From: Heterodera schachtii
Taxonomy: Eukaryota; Nematoda; Chromadorea; Rhabditida; Heteroderidae
Reading direction: 5' to 3'
DNA: 64,000 nt
Assembly: GCA_023374025.1 (NCBI GenBank)
Contig: SIJG01000079.1
Span: 62,001 to 126,000 of the forward strand
Position numbers and translations under genes: made by a program
Part shown: piece by piece, positions 55,317 through 64,000 of the stretch
Layout of the letters: the number at the start of each line of letters is the position of its first letter
Numbering within the stretch: position 1 is the first letter of the stretch
The notes under the pieces: model-generated
Seen by the model: only the letters and a program-made list of their open reading frames with translations
The model's database searches: none
What the model was told of the DNA's origin: nothing

Positions 55317-56040
55317 TCACTGCTGCTGCTGATCACTCGGGCCGGACATTGCGTTGAGAAGAATAAAAAATAGAAAATAAAATAAATTTGATTTTTGAAA
55401 AAGCATTCACTGACCCGTCCCCGATTGCAAGCTTATTATTAATTTTGATCTCAATTTGATTCCACTGATTATCAATTTGCCAGCCAATCGCTTCCTTCTC
55501 CCATTTTGCCCATTTGCTTTTGTCTCGCGTAATTGGACAACGGATCAGCAGAAAATGATCGCTATTGTTAATCCTTTTCAATGCCAATTGTTCCCGAGTC
55601 AATTCGTTGGTCAACGAAAATGGCACAACAGAGTCAGCAAAAGATCGCTGAAATGAAGTGACAACAATGAAATTGGCGGGAGATGAAGCCGAGGCAAAAG
55701 CCTAAAATAGTGGAAAAATAATAAACAATGCAAATGCCAATAATCAATTAATAAGCATCGATGTGAATGCTTCAAGCTTCAGCGCCAAATTCCCATCATT
55801 CTTCTGCAACCAACATTTCAACACCTTTGGCACATTGTCCGAACGGGGAGTGAAAAGCCATTTGGCCACCGCTTGTCCACGCGACGCCATGGCACTGTCA
55901 TCGGCCGGGAATTTGGTGAAGAGATCGTCATAATATTTGACAACGCGAAGTGATGGATGACGGGGCAAATTTACGCAAACGGTGCAAAAATCCGAAGGGC
56001 AATTCCATGCTACAAATGTTTTTCCCCGTGCTGAGACGAT
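55317..56040 (-). pseudogene. F-box-like family gene, 5'-truncated and frameshifted
   Basis: The last two exons are intact: about 55401-55700 (FIVVTSF..., VVPFSLTNELTREQLALKRI, LLIRCPITRDKSKWAKWEKE, IGDG) and the last exon LLNAMSGPSDQQQQ ending at 55317. The preceding exon (about 55745-56040) keeps MELPFGFLHRLRKFAP and, after a short deletion with frameshift, HPSLRVVKYYDDLFTKFPAD and VAKWLF. The donor after LKLEAF is changed (TCACATCGATG instead of AAAGCGGTG). The upstream exons are absent; a satellite-like GCGAAAAAAACTCAG block and a hAT-like element replace them. Confidence 0.8.
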
Positions 56041-56077
56041 GCGAAAAAAAACTCAGTGGTGGGCGATGCGAAAAAAC

Positions 56078-57043
56078 TAGAGTTGAGCGGGACCGGGAAT
56101 TTTGGGCAAAACCGGGACCGGGACTTGCCGGGACCTGAGAAGCCGGGACCGGGACCTCGATTTTTTTTCGGGACCGGGACCGGGACCAACCGGGACTTTT
56201 TAAAAATTCAAAAAAATTCAAAAATTTTTAAAAAAATTCAAATATTAATTTATGTCAATTGAAAATAATACAAAATTAAATTTTTATTTTGTTTTTTATT
56301 TAATAAAATCCAAAAGTTAAAGCATAATTCAATTAATGAAAATTTTCAAACTAAATTTATTTAAATTATTTTTAAAAATAATCATTTTTGGACTAAATGA
56401 TTGAATATTATTAGAAATTTATATTACTTTTCTGATCATTTTTTCGGCTTTTTTCCAAAAAACTTTTGTGGAGAAAGGGGAGACCGGCGGTGCCGATAGG
56501 CGCCGCCGGGGAAAATTTTGAAAATTTGAGTGCAATTTGTTAACAGATTATCAACAAAAAGGCAAGTTTTTTGGATTTATTAGGCTCAATATGTACATAT
56601 TTTCATTTAAAAAAAATAATAAAATATATATAAATAAAAAAAATATATGAGAAATCATATTTTGTCGATAGGAAAACCATGAGTATACAAAAAGAAAATT
56701 CAAAATATTTTAATTTCCGTAGAGGGATTGAACCAGGGGAAAGAAGAAGACAAAAGTCAAGGGGACTAGCCACTATGCCATTTGCATAATTGGTTGCGAC
56801 ACTCTTAAAGAATATTTTTAATCATTTTTTAAATATTTTTTCTTTGACTCCAATTTTCATCACTAATTTTCCACTCAGACCCCCATTCTTACCAGTGCTT
56901 GTTTTTCCCGGGTTCCCGGTTGCCCTACCGGGACCGGGACCGGGACCTGAGCTTTTCAAAATCCGGGACCGGGAACCGGGACCGGGACCTCGGATGACCG
57001 GGAATTCCCGGCCCGGTCCCGGTCCCGGTCCCGCTCAACTCTA
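56078..57043. mobile_element. hAT-like MITE with GGGACCGGGACC-repeat ends and a GC hairpin
   Basis: A 966-bp element with inverted ends TAGAGTTGAGCGGGACCGGG, flanked by GAAAAAAC and GAAAAACT, an imperfect 8-bp duplication in an A-run. The ends carry several GGGACCGGGACC units. The interior holds copy 5 of the GC-rich hairpin and a tRNA-like stretch near 56740-56800. No transposase. Confidence 0.85.
56484..56509. repeat. GC-rich hairpin module, copy 5
   Basis: CGGCGGTGCC, GATA loop, GGCGCCGCCG, followed within 35 bases by TTTGTTAACAGATTATCAAC. It lies inside the hAT-like element at 56078-57043. Confidence 0.9.
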
Positions 57044-57059
57044 GAAAAACTCAGTGATT

Positions 57060-57660
57060 GATAAATTAAATAAATAAATTAAATAATTCAATTCACAAAA
57101 TCACGGCGCCGTCCGGTTAACCCTAATGTACGCGGGACGAAAGTCATTTTCAATTTTTTTAGTTTTTCAATTTTTCACATCACTTCTCGCCAATTTTCTC
57201 CATTTGTAGTAGACACAGCCGGGCGCCATTGATACTAATTTTACAATTCAAAAATTTTCTACATTTATTAATTAATGGTCGCGAAAGCTAGCATTTATTT
57301 TGAGCAGAATCTTTGAAGAAAAAACACACCGAAGATTTTATTTTAAAATTTTTTAACATTATTATAATATGCTTTAGAATAAATAAATTTAAATATTTTT
57401 ATTGACATTGAGATTTTTTGGTTCGCCCCTACTTTTCGGTTCGGCTCAGCACGGTCAAAATTTACTTCTGCGGATTTTTTTTTTTTGGTGTCATTTGCTT
57501 ATCGAAGACCACTTCCGCCGGAGTTCTCAGTAACCTCTTGATTAATGGTCTTACATTTATTTTTCTAAATTTTTTTTACATATGATTAAAAAAACAAAAA
57601 CGGAAAAGACCCATAACTAGCATAATTTTGTCTGCTTCTTGAACAGAACAGATTTTGCAA
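57060..57660. other. Spacer with a fragment of the 8.5-kb foldback family
   Basis: 57150-57235 matches the inner arm of the foldback element at 8547-8867 (TCTCCATTTGTAGTAGACAC). The rest is AT-rich without supported genes. Confidence 0.6.
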
Positions 57661-57761
57661 TTTAATACCAATTTTTTTCAATGTTTCAGTTGGATTTGTA
57701 GCGACATGTGGATGGACATTCTCCCATCTTTTGAACGTGTTGAACTTATTCTCTCTTTATT

Positions 57762-58747
57762 AATAAATAAAATATCTAACGAAGGGGTGACCACTTACAC
57801 GTTAGATTTAAATAGTTGATAAAAATGATGAAAGATGAATACATTAGGAAAAGATTAAATGAGGTCAAATGGGTAAAAGTGATAGACGACAATTGATTTG
57901 GATTGGAAAAGCTGAAAAATAGAAAAGTCAGACCTCCAGCAAAGGGAAAATTGAGAAAATTTTGTTTTTGAGGAATTTTAAAGAAATAGCTGGAGGTCTG
58001 CAGAACTATTTTCTTTTGACAAGATGGGTGAGTTCTTTATGAAAGGATTGAATTTGGAGGAGAGCTCTGTCAATTTCGTTTTGCATTGCTTTGTCAAACT
58101 GCGATGATTTTGAAGTGTCTTCACTGGCCTCCTTCGGTTCTGGCCCATTTTCGTTGACGGGAGTCGGGTCTTTTGTCTGTGCGGGTTGCATTGGTGGTGC
58201 CACTGGAGCTGGGTTTTGTTGACGTTTTCGGACCCGCGCTTCGTATTCCTCCTTAAGTTGTTCTTTGGTGAGCGCTGGGCGGACGAACAGGCGGGCCAGG
58301 TTTTTCTGAGAACGGAGTCGAACACGCTCGCGCTTCCATCCTCCGAGTGCAATGTGTTGGTGTGCGGATGTTGGCATGACCACTTTGAGTGGGCGTGGTG
58401 TTGTTCGCTGAGAGTCGAACCGGCCAACACGAAAGATGGCGGTTGGTTCAGCCTCAACTTCGAGATGATCCAAGATTTTTATGGTGGCTTCCCTGTCGTC
58501 CTGAACACGCTCCGATGGGCGGGTGGCATTGCTTTCTGGGAGGCCGATGAACACCAATGTGCGTTGGCGTTCTTGCTCTGCGAGTGCGGCAGTGATTGGT
58601 TCCAGGTCCAGCGCAGGTGCCATTGAACGTTTGGCTGGAGGCGGAGTGATGTTTGTTGCGTTGGTTCGCTTCATGTCGAATAATTAGAAAATAATATTTT
58701 TTGCGATCTTAATTGGACAAATTCTTGTCAAAAAAAAAAAAAAATTT
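57762..58747 (-). mobile_element. LINE-like element with ORF1, joined to U6 sequence
   Basis: Read on the minus strand, the element starts after an oligo-T run (about 58729-58744) fused to U6 sequence, has ORF1 at 58674-58006, then a hairpin (GCAGACCTCCAGC with its complement at ~57930) and an AT-rich end with AATAAA near 57763. It has no second ORF, so it is either 3'-deleted or a non-autonomous derivative. It splits an exon of the F-box-like gene. Confidence 0.6.
58006..58674 (-). CDS. LINE ORF1-like protein (RNA-binding fold)
   Basis: 222 residues. Residues ~38-140 contain RTLVFIGLPES, then AEPTAIFRVGRF, RPLKVVMPTS and LRSQKNLARLFVRPALTKEQ. This order of motifs matches the RRM-like ORF1 proteins of LINEs and related 'endonuclease-reverse transcriptase' element ORFs. 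The C-terminal third is Pro/Glu/Lys-rich, then amphipathic. ORF1 proteins bind the element RNA as a chaperone. The frame is intact. A host RNA-binding gene is a less likely alternative given the flanking U6 chimera and insertion in an exon. Confidence 0.6.
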   Translation of the reverse strand: MKRTNATNITPPPAKRSMAPALDLEPITAALAEQERQRTLVFIGLPESNATRPSERVQDDREATIKILDHLEVEAEPTAIFRVGRFDSQRTTPRPLKVVMPTSAHQHIALGGWKRERVRLRSQKNLARLFVRPALTKEQLKEEYEARVRKRQQNPAPVAPPMQPAQTKDPTPVNENGPEPKEASEDTSKSSQFDKAMQNEIDRALLQIQSFHKELTHLVKRK

Positions 58748-58806
58748 GGAACGCTTCACGAATTTGCGTGTCATCCTTGCGCAGGGGCCATGCTAATCTT
58801 CTCTGT
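58748..58806 (-). ncRNA. Truncated U6 snRNA sequence (3' 59 nt)
   Basis: The minus strand reads ACAGAGAAGATTAGCATGGC and continues as U6 through CCCCTGCGCAAGGATGACAC to GTGAAGCGTTCC, followed by AAA and a long T run. It begins exactly at the ACAGAGA box; the first ~45 nt of U6 are missing and replaced by F-box-like exon sequence. It is therefore a 5'-truncated copy, not a functional snRNA gene, and it is joined at its oligo-U end to the LINE-like element. Confidence 0.9.
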
Positions 58807-58998
58807 TTTTGATGACAAAACGACGGAATTGACAATTTGGAGACGTATCGGAATTTGCGACGGCATTGGACCAGCACCGAGACTGATTGAACGACGGGTC
58901 GATGGCACATTTGTGCATTTTCAGCTGCCGGACCATCCGCTGCCCAATAAAATTCGCTTTAAGGACCTTTGGATTATGTAATAAAAACATAAATTTTC

Positions 58999-59398
58999 GG
59001 CTCTATTGCAGTTCTCACGACCCTAAAAAAAAGACACGACCATAACTTTTTTTTCAAGTTTAGTGCACCATAACTTTTTCTAGAAGCACCCAAATTAAAC
59101 ATTCTTAGTATCATTCGATAGCCCTAGGAATCCTCTATTAGCCTGCAAAATTTCAAAAAATTTCATTGGGTTTCAAAAAATTTATGACCAAAAATGTCTA
59201 GGAAACCAACTTTTTGAAATTTTCTGGCCGTAAATTTTTTGAAACCCAACGGAATTTTTTGAAATTTTGCAGGCTAACAGAGGATTCTTAGAACTATCGA
59301 ATGATACTAAGAATGTTTAATTTGGATGCTTCTAGAAAAAGTTATGGTGCACTAAACTTGCAAAAAAATTTTATGGTCGTGAGAACTGCAATAGAGCC
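58999..59398. mobile_element. Foldback MITE, GGCTCTATTGCAGTTC family, copy 1
   Basis: Exactly 400 bp with perfect inverted ends GGCTCTATTGCAGTTCTCAC. The whole element is an interrupted palindrome with the shared core (TCCTCTATTAGCCTGCAAAA). Exact 9-bp duplication TAAATTTTC (58990-58998, 59399-59407). It lies in an intron of the F-box-like gene, a few bases after the donor. Confidence 0.95.
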
Positions 59399-60699
59399 TA
59401 AATTTTCTGTGTCTACTAATGCATTTTATATTTGCATCAGGTACATTGACGATTCCGTGCTCGCATTTATCCATTCCAACAAGCAAATTTGGGACAGAAA
59501 TGGCACCAAATTGCTCATCCAAATAAGATTAGACGAAGATGTTTTCAAGCCGATTTGGGATGTGTTTACCAGTGAAATTTGGCCCGTTTTTGAGACAAAT
59601 GTTCGCCATTTGCTCTTTAACAATGCCGATTATTTGGACAATTTTCGCCGTCGCATTTCGCCGACAATTCTCACTGATCTTGACCAACTGAATTCAATCC
59701 AATCTGATGATCTGTTCCCCGATCAAATTGCTGATGATGAGCCAAATGCAACTGCTCGCCAAGTGTTGTCCAAATGGGTGCACACGCCGAGCAAAAATGG
59801 TCAACCGAAGCGATTGTTTTGCCGTGACGTAGATTTTGAGGAAGAAAACTTTGATTGGATCAACAGTTTCAAGGAGGTGTGTGTGTGTGGTCATATTCTT
59901 ATAAAATTTGGATAATATTATCGGTGGTATCCCATTTTTCGAAATTTTTTTTTTTTTTTTTGATAATCGATGGGTCAACAATTTCTAAAAGATGGCTGCC
60001 GCCCTATTCATTAAACAACTAATTGATTGCTTTTGATTTGCCATTTCCTTTTTGTTTAGACATTTCTCGGTGCCACCGCTTCGGTCAGCTACAAAATTCG
60101 AATTGCTTTGCATTCGGAAACATCGCCAATTGAGCCATTTGAATCGGAGAACGAACGGACCCAAGAAAAGCTGACATTATTACTGGTTGAAGAAGCGCTT
60201 GAAGAAGATGGCTATGAATTCACTAAAAAATGGCTGTTGAAGCGATGCCCAATTAGTGAAAAGGCGGCGCCGGTCCAATGGGAAAACGACGAAAATTGGG
60301 ACGACAATTTGAACACTGTCCAATTCAGTTTGTGGGGTGGCAAAAGTTCGATTGGGTAAGTGTAAAAAGATAATCCAATTCACCCAATTCAATTTTGTAT
60401 TTCATTTTAGGCCTTATGGCTTCTTGCGGACGAAGAAAAAGAAGCGGGTCAAAGCATCGAAATATCGTCGGATTGCGCGGAAGACGAATTATTTGTATTG
60501 AGAAATGATCGATCTCACCAATTAGAAACGGATATTTTAGATGCTTATTTCCTCTCATCACAAATGCTTATTGTTTGTTGGTTCTTTCGTTCGAATATAC
60601 AAATACATATATGTTTATTTATTTGCATGTTTTTTGATTATGACAATTAAACTAAAGATTTTTAATTGATTTGACGCCAAAAGTGAAAAGAGCGCCCTT

Positions 60700-60900
60700 T
60701 GTTTTAAGCGATGCTAACTAAGACAACAAAAAAGTTACAAAATTGAATTTTTAATTTTTTTGGAATTAACCCAGTGGTGTGACCGAAAATTTTCAAAATC
60801 AGATTTTTTGGGATCGAGAATCAGAACATTTCGTGAAATTGCTTCAAAATAGTTGTTTTTACAAGAAATGATGATTTACCAAACACTTTATCATACGTAA
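60700..60900. other. Spacer downstream of the F-box-like gene
   Basis: 60502-60900 has no gene. It includes a AATCAGAACATTT motif like that at 8165-8295. Confidence 0.4.
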
Positions 60901-60999
60901 CAGGGATGGCACGGAATCCGATTTCCTATTTCCGAAATTTTTTTGACCCCCGGAATTCCGATTTCCGAAAATTTTTGGGGCCTCGGAATGCCATCCCTG
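60901..60999. mobile_element. hAT-like MITE, CAGGGATGGCA family, 99-bp copy
   Basis: Ends CAGGGATGGCACGGAATCCG and the complement of CAGGGATGGCATTCCGAGG. Flanks ATACGTAA and ATCCGTAA match in 7 of 8 bases. Essentially only ends plus three TTCCGATTTCC-type units. Confidence 0.9.
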
Positions 61000-61175
61000 A
61001 TCCGTAACCCATCAATCCGTTTTGACTTCGCATTTCAAAAATCCAATTTCTGTCCAAGACAAATGTGTCGGCAGTCACCAAATGCCAAAACGCTTTGAAG
61101 CCATGGCAAAAAAAAAACGAAAAAGGAAATCTCTGGCAAATTTGGAAAAGACATGAGAAAAATTGATGCAAAAAA

Positions 61176-61532
61176 GGCTCTATTGCAGTTCACACGACCA
61201 TAAAAAAAAGACACGACCATAAATTTTTTTTTGCAAGTTTAGTGAACCATAACTTTTTCAAGAAGCATCCAAATTAAACATTTTTAGTATCATCCGATAT
61301 CCCTAAGAATCCTCTATTAGCATGCAAAATTTCAAAAAGTTGGTTTTCTAAACATTTTTGGCTATAGATTTTTTGAAACCTAACGAATTTTTTTGAAATA
61401 TTGCAGGCTAATAGAGGATTCTTAGGGCTATAGAATGATACTAAAAATGTTTAATTTGGATGCTTCTTGAAAAAGTTATGGTGCACTTAAGTTGCAAAAA
61501 AATTTTATGGTCGTGAGAACTGCAATAGAGCC
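61176..61532. mobile_element. Foldback MITE, GGCTCTATTGCAGTTC family, copy 2
   Basis: 357 bp, ends as in copy 1 (GGCTCTATTGCAGTTCACAC), flanked by GCAAAAAA on both sides (8 bp). The interior is a palindrome with scattered changes and a deletion relative to the copy at 58999. Confidence 0.9.
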
Positions 61533-61597
61533 GCAAAAAATTGAAAACAGTTTTTTTCCACCCCGCGAATGCTCGGAGCGCTACGCTAATATTTTAG

Positions 61598-61605
61598 TAT
61601 AAAAA
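61598..61605 (+). promoter_or_regulatory. TATA box of the 61.7-kb F-box-like gene
   Basis: TATAAAAA within CTACGCTAATATTTTAGTAT, closely matching the promoter block at 18511-18535 of another family member. The ATG follows 79 bp later. Confidence 0.65.
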
Positions 61606-61683
61606 TGCCTTTTTTTTTCCCCTCTTCCTCATTCCATTCATTCTTCCATTCTCCCTATATTTTCCGGTCGTTTTGTTGCTGCA

Positions 61684-63270
61684 ATGTCTTCAGAAAACGA
61701 AATGTAAAATTAATAAAAAAAATTTGAAAATTTCATAAAATTCTCCCCAATTTTCAGCTTTATCTGCGGCGATTGTTGGCTTTTGGTGTTCGATTTTCTT
61801 GCGCCTTCTCAGCTTGGCCTTGGAATTGCACTGATTAGCCGCCGCTTTGACTTCTATGTGGATGAACAGTTCAAAACACGCAAATGGAAATTGAACAACA
61901 AATTGCTTATCCAATGGGACATTGAAGAAAATGGCACGAAGAAAACGCAAATTGTCAAATCCGATGGAAATCCATTGCCAATCCCGCAAAATCCGTTGCC
62001 CAACAAAGTCATCGGATTCAGTGGCATTCAGATCATGTAAAAAACGATTAGATTTTTTATGCCGTCACATTTTCTGCTTTTCAGGTATATCGATCAAAAT
62101 GTCGTCGCATTTCTCCGCCGTTTTCACCGTATTTTGGCCATTTGTTCAACGGATTTGTACATTAGCACAGAAATCCAATTGCGTGGGATTGGAGAAATTG
62201 GAAAAAGGTGCGGGAAGAAACGAATGCTCGACCGAACCCAATTGACATTCGGATCAGAGATGGCGGATACGACGACGGGTGAACAATTTTAAATGTTTTT
62301 TTTTTGGCTTTTGAGTCCAATCGACAATTGCTTTGACTTTTGTGCTCTTAAATGGTACCAAAAATGTACGGTTAATGAACAGTATTGTGATAATCAAGGA
62401 TGTTTAGTTGGTTGGACTCATAAAATGCCATTGAATTAATAAAAAATTCACTTACCGTATATTCTCTAATTAAGGCCCCGGCGGGGGGATTATTTTTCAA
62501 CCTCTTCAGAAAGGGGGGGGATAATTGGAGACAGGGGGATTATTTTTCGACAGATTTTTAATGACTAAGGCCGCGACTTTAGTGATGAAAAATCTCGAAC
62601 TACTTAATAAAATAGTGAGAAAATGGCGGTCAGGGTCGTTTTCGTACGGCCGTTTTCGTACGAGGGCCGTTTTGCTCAATTGATTTGAAGAAAGGAGCTC
62701 AAAAAACGCATTTCTGCAGTCACTATTTTTTTTCACTATTTCGACATTTTTGGAAAAATTCTCAACAAAAATGCAATAAAAACGAAAAATACATCTAAGA
62801 ATCGACCTAAAAATTTTTTCAAAAATACCACTAAAAATTGGAAAATTTTCTTAAAAATTCTTCCACAAATTTTTTTCTTGACGAAATTGTTGGTTTAAAA
62901 TGTTCAATATTTGCTAAGAAAGTTTTATAAAGGATATGTACCTCATTTGCAACTGCACTAGTGAAAAAAAAATTAGTTTTATTCAATTTTTGGCTGAAAA
63001 TTATGTCACTATTCGAAACTATTTTGGACTTTTTGGCACTATTTTGTCACTATTTTGGCATTTTTACTCACTATTTTAGTTAACTATTTCGAGATTTTTA
63101 GTCACTAAAATTCCCATCCCTAGTGATAATTAAGGATGTTTAGTTGGTTGGACTCATAAAATGCCATTGAATTAATAAAAATTCACTTGCTTATAATTTT
63201 CAATGGAATTCGGTTTTTCAGTCTTCTCGACGACGCTTCTCCCGGGCCTAGTGATCAGCAGAAGAAATGA
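61684..63270 (+). pseudogene. F-box-like family gene, internally deleted
   Basis: Exon 1 (61684-61703, MSSENE), exon 2 (61758-62036, FICGDCWLLVFDFLAPSQLG to KVIGFSGIQI) and exon 3 from 62085 (YIDQNVVAFLRRFHRILAIC) are intact with good splice sites. Exon 3 then leaves the family sequence after ISTEIQLRGIGE and stops at 62292. The NIWPML..., FPADDSA... and VVPF...LLVRCPI parts are absent. A family-type last exon (LLDDASPGPSDQQKK) remains at 63222-63270 behind a TTTTTCAG acceptor. The missing middle was replaced by 62293-63190, which is bounded by 68-bp direct repeats. A short N-terminal protein of about 170 residues could still be made. Confidence 0.75.
62388..63190. repeat. 68-bp direct repeats flanking a ~670-bp insertion
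   Basis: TGATAATCAAGGATGTTTAG and the following 48 bp at 62388-62455 recur at 63123-63190 with two or three differences. Between them are G-rich and CACTATTT-repeat sequences plus GAAGAAAGGAGCTC shared with other MITEs. A local duplication accompanying an insertion is the simplest reading. Confidence 0.7.
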
Positions 63271-63279
63271 ATGAATTAA

Positions 63280-63740
63280 CCGATTAATTGATGCGATTGT
63301 GTGACCGAAATGATGTTGGTGGCAATTTGCCATTTAAATATTGCCTAATTGTTTGTTTGTCTGTTTTGTATTGTATTTGACCTTTGCTTGCTCGCAAATG
63401 CGTCCATTGTATATTATGTATACTATATATGTGAAATTCGTTGTGAGTAATTAATTGTTGTTAAAATGGCTAATAATAAAAACGGTAATGCATATTCGCA
63501 GTCCAACCCAATAAATGCCATGGCACAACATTTTTCGGCTGGCCTTAGACTGTCATTTTTAGTCACACACAATTATATATTATTAATGACAATTTCCAGT
63601 TCATGGAATTTTCAACAATTATATCCGCTGGAGTAGAGAAATGATCAATCGGAATGCTTACTTAAAAGTTACTGAGATTTGCGACTTACCTCCGAGTCCG
63701 AAAACCCCGAGACACAAAATCCGAAACTTTTTAAAACATT
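63280..63740. other. AT-rich 3' flank, no gene seen
   Basis: Contains short TATATATG-like runs and poly(A)-signal-like AATAAA, but no supported exon or repeat. Confidence 0.4.
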
Positions 63741-63741
63741 C

Positions 63742-63981
63742 TCACGCCCTTAAAAATCGATTAAAACTTTCTATATATTTATTTTTAATGAGTGATTGAT
63801 AAGAAATTATGAAAGAAATTCGTGAAAATTTTGTGCTCATTCCGTTGGACTTAACGGATTTTCCAGAAAATTTCCCAGCCTTCAAGAATTTTTTTCGCAT
63901 TTTTCGTTTGTCCACCATTTGCTTTGCCACTGTGCCGTGATTCCATTCAGCACTTTTGCTGATTGTCACCAGGGATTGCAC
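63742..63981 (-). other. Possible exon, basic peptide, minus strand
   Basis: A minus-strand stretch after a GACAATCAG acceptor-like site (63960) reads KSAEWNHGTVAKQMVDKRKM followed by more Lys/Arg, open to 63742. It looks protein-like at its start but drifts into AT-rich sequence; its gene would lie beyond the window or in the MITE that begins at 63970. Low confidence. Confidence 0.25.
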
Positions 63982-64000
63982 GGAATTCCGACATTTTTCG
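63970..64000. mobile_element. Start of a further CAGGGAT(T/G)GCA-family MITE
   Basis: CAGGGATTGCACGGAATTCC matches the left end of the copies at 34618, 43806 and 60901 with one change. The rest is beyond the window. Confidence 0.7.

Larger units (their letters stand above)
57690..60501 (+). pseudogene. F-box-like family gene, divergent subtype, split by a LINE-like/U6 insertion
   Basis: An AATGTTTCAG acceptor at 57687-57689 opens an exon reading WICSDMWMDILPSFERVELI up to about 57755, where a LINE-like/U6 insertion (57762-58806) interrupts it. The exon resumes near 58807 (FDDKTTELTIWRRIGICDGI, DHPLPNKIRF) and ends at 58977. The next intron carries a foldback element. Exons 59441-59876 (YIDDSVLAFIHSNKQIWDRN, FRRRISPTILTDLDQ, KWVHTP), 60060-60355 (TFLGATASVSYKIRIALHSE, FESENERTQEKLTLL, WLLKRCPI, SIG) and 60411-60501 (PYGFLRTKKKKRVKASKYRR, ending NYLY) are open and in phase. 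The basic C-terminus resembles a nuclear localisation signal. No first exon was found. Without the insertion most of the gene would be readable, so the disruption is recent. Confidence 0.75.

Noticed and set aside
56740..56800. Minus-strand tRNA-like sequence (TGGCATAGTGGCTAG ... GGTTCAATCC)
   Set aside because: The T-arm and acceptor stems do not pair; it sits inside a hAT-like element and is at most a degenerate tRNA-derived piece.

Overview
The window looks like nuclear DNA of a nematode, most likely a plant-parasitic cyst nematode (Heterodera/Globodera group). It is AT-rich, genes have many short introns with TTTTCAG-type acceptors, and a multigene F-box-like family that I associate with cyst-nematode genomes occurs about ten times. 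The species cannot be named from sequence alone.

Layout. 1-8.1 kb: a minus-strand LTR element (gag-like ORF open at the left edge, long hairpin-rich leader) is interrupted at 1769-6448 by a decayed Ty3/gypsy element with intact LTRs and a 5-bp target duplication. 8.1-18.8 kb: foldback elements, satellites and broken F-box-like genes. 18.8-21.2 kb: one intact F-box-like gene with an unusual acidic tail. 21.5-27.6 kb: a hAT-like MITE, a decayed glycosyltransferase-like locus, a 1.6-kb minisatellite and a small predicted secreted protein gene. 27.8-32.9 kb: a full-length, apparently intact Ty3/gypsy element on the minus strand whose two LTRs look identical, inserted just upstream of another F-box-like gene. 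33.9-38.6 kb: hAT-like and foldback elements. 39.1-42.3 kb: two ordinary host genes transcribed divergently, a class I phosphatidylinositol transfer protein (minus) and a PP1-like serine/threonine phosphatase (plus). 43.8-63.3 kb: further F-box-like genes, mostly broken, mixed with a 19-bp satellite, hAT-like and foldback elements, and a LINE-like ORF1 fused to a truncated U6 snRNA.

Two themes stand out. First, all three LTR retrotransposons carry arrays of short hairpins in the leader between the LTR and gag; in the two gypsy elements the hairpins share a CCGAGT(T/C)GG core. Second, many short palindromic elements share one AT-rich core but have different termini, often built of short tandem repeats, and several have exact 8- or 9-bp target duplications (Mutator-like). 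A separate set has 8-bp duplications and TAG(A/G)G or CAGGG ends (hAT-like), and some carry a shared GC-rich hairpin.

The F-box-like copies show most stages of decay: intact (18.8 kb, and 48.3 kb apart from an unidentified first exon), one nonsense codon (44.7 kb), frameshifts (17.3, 51, 55 kb) and transposon insertions in exons and introns (14, 57-59 kb).
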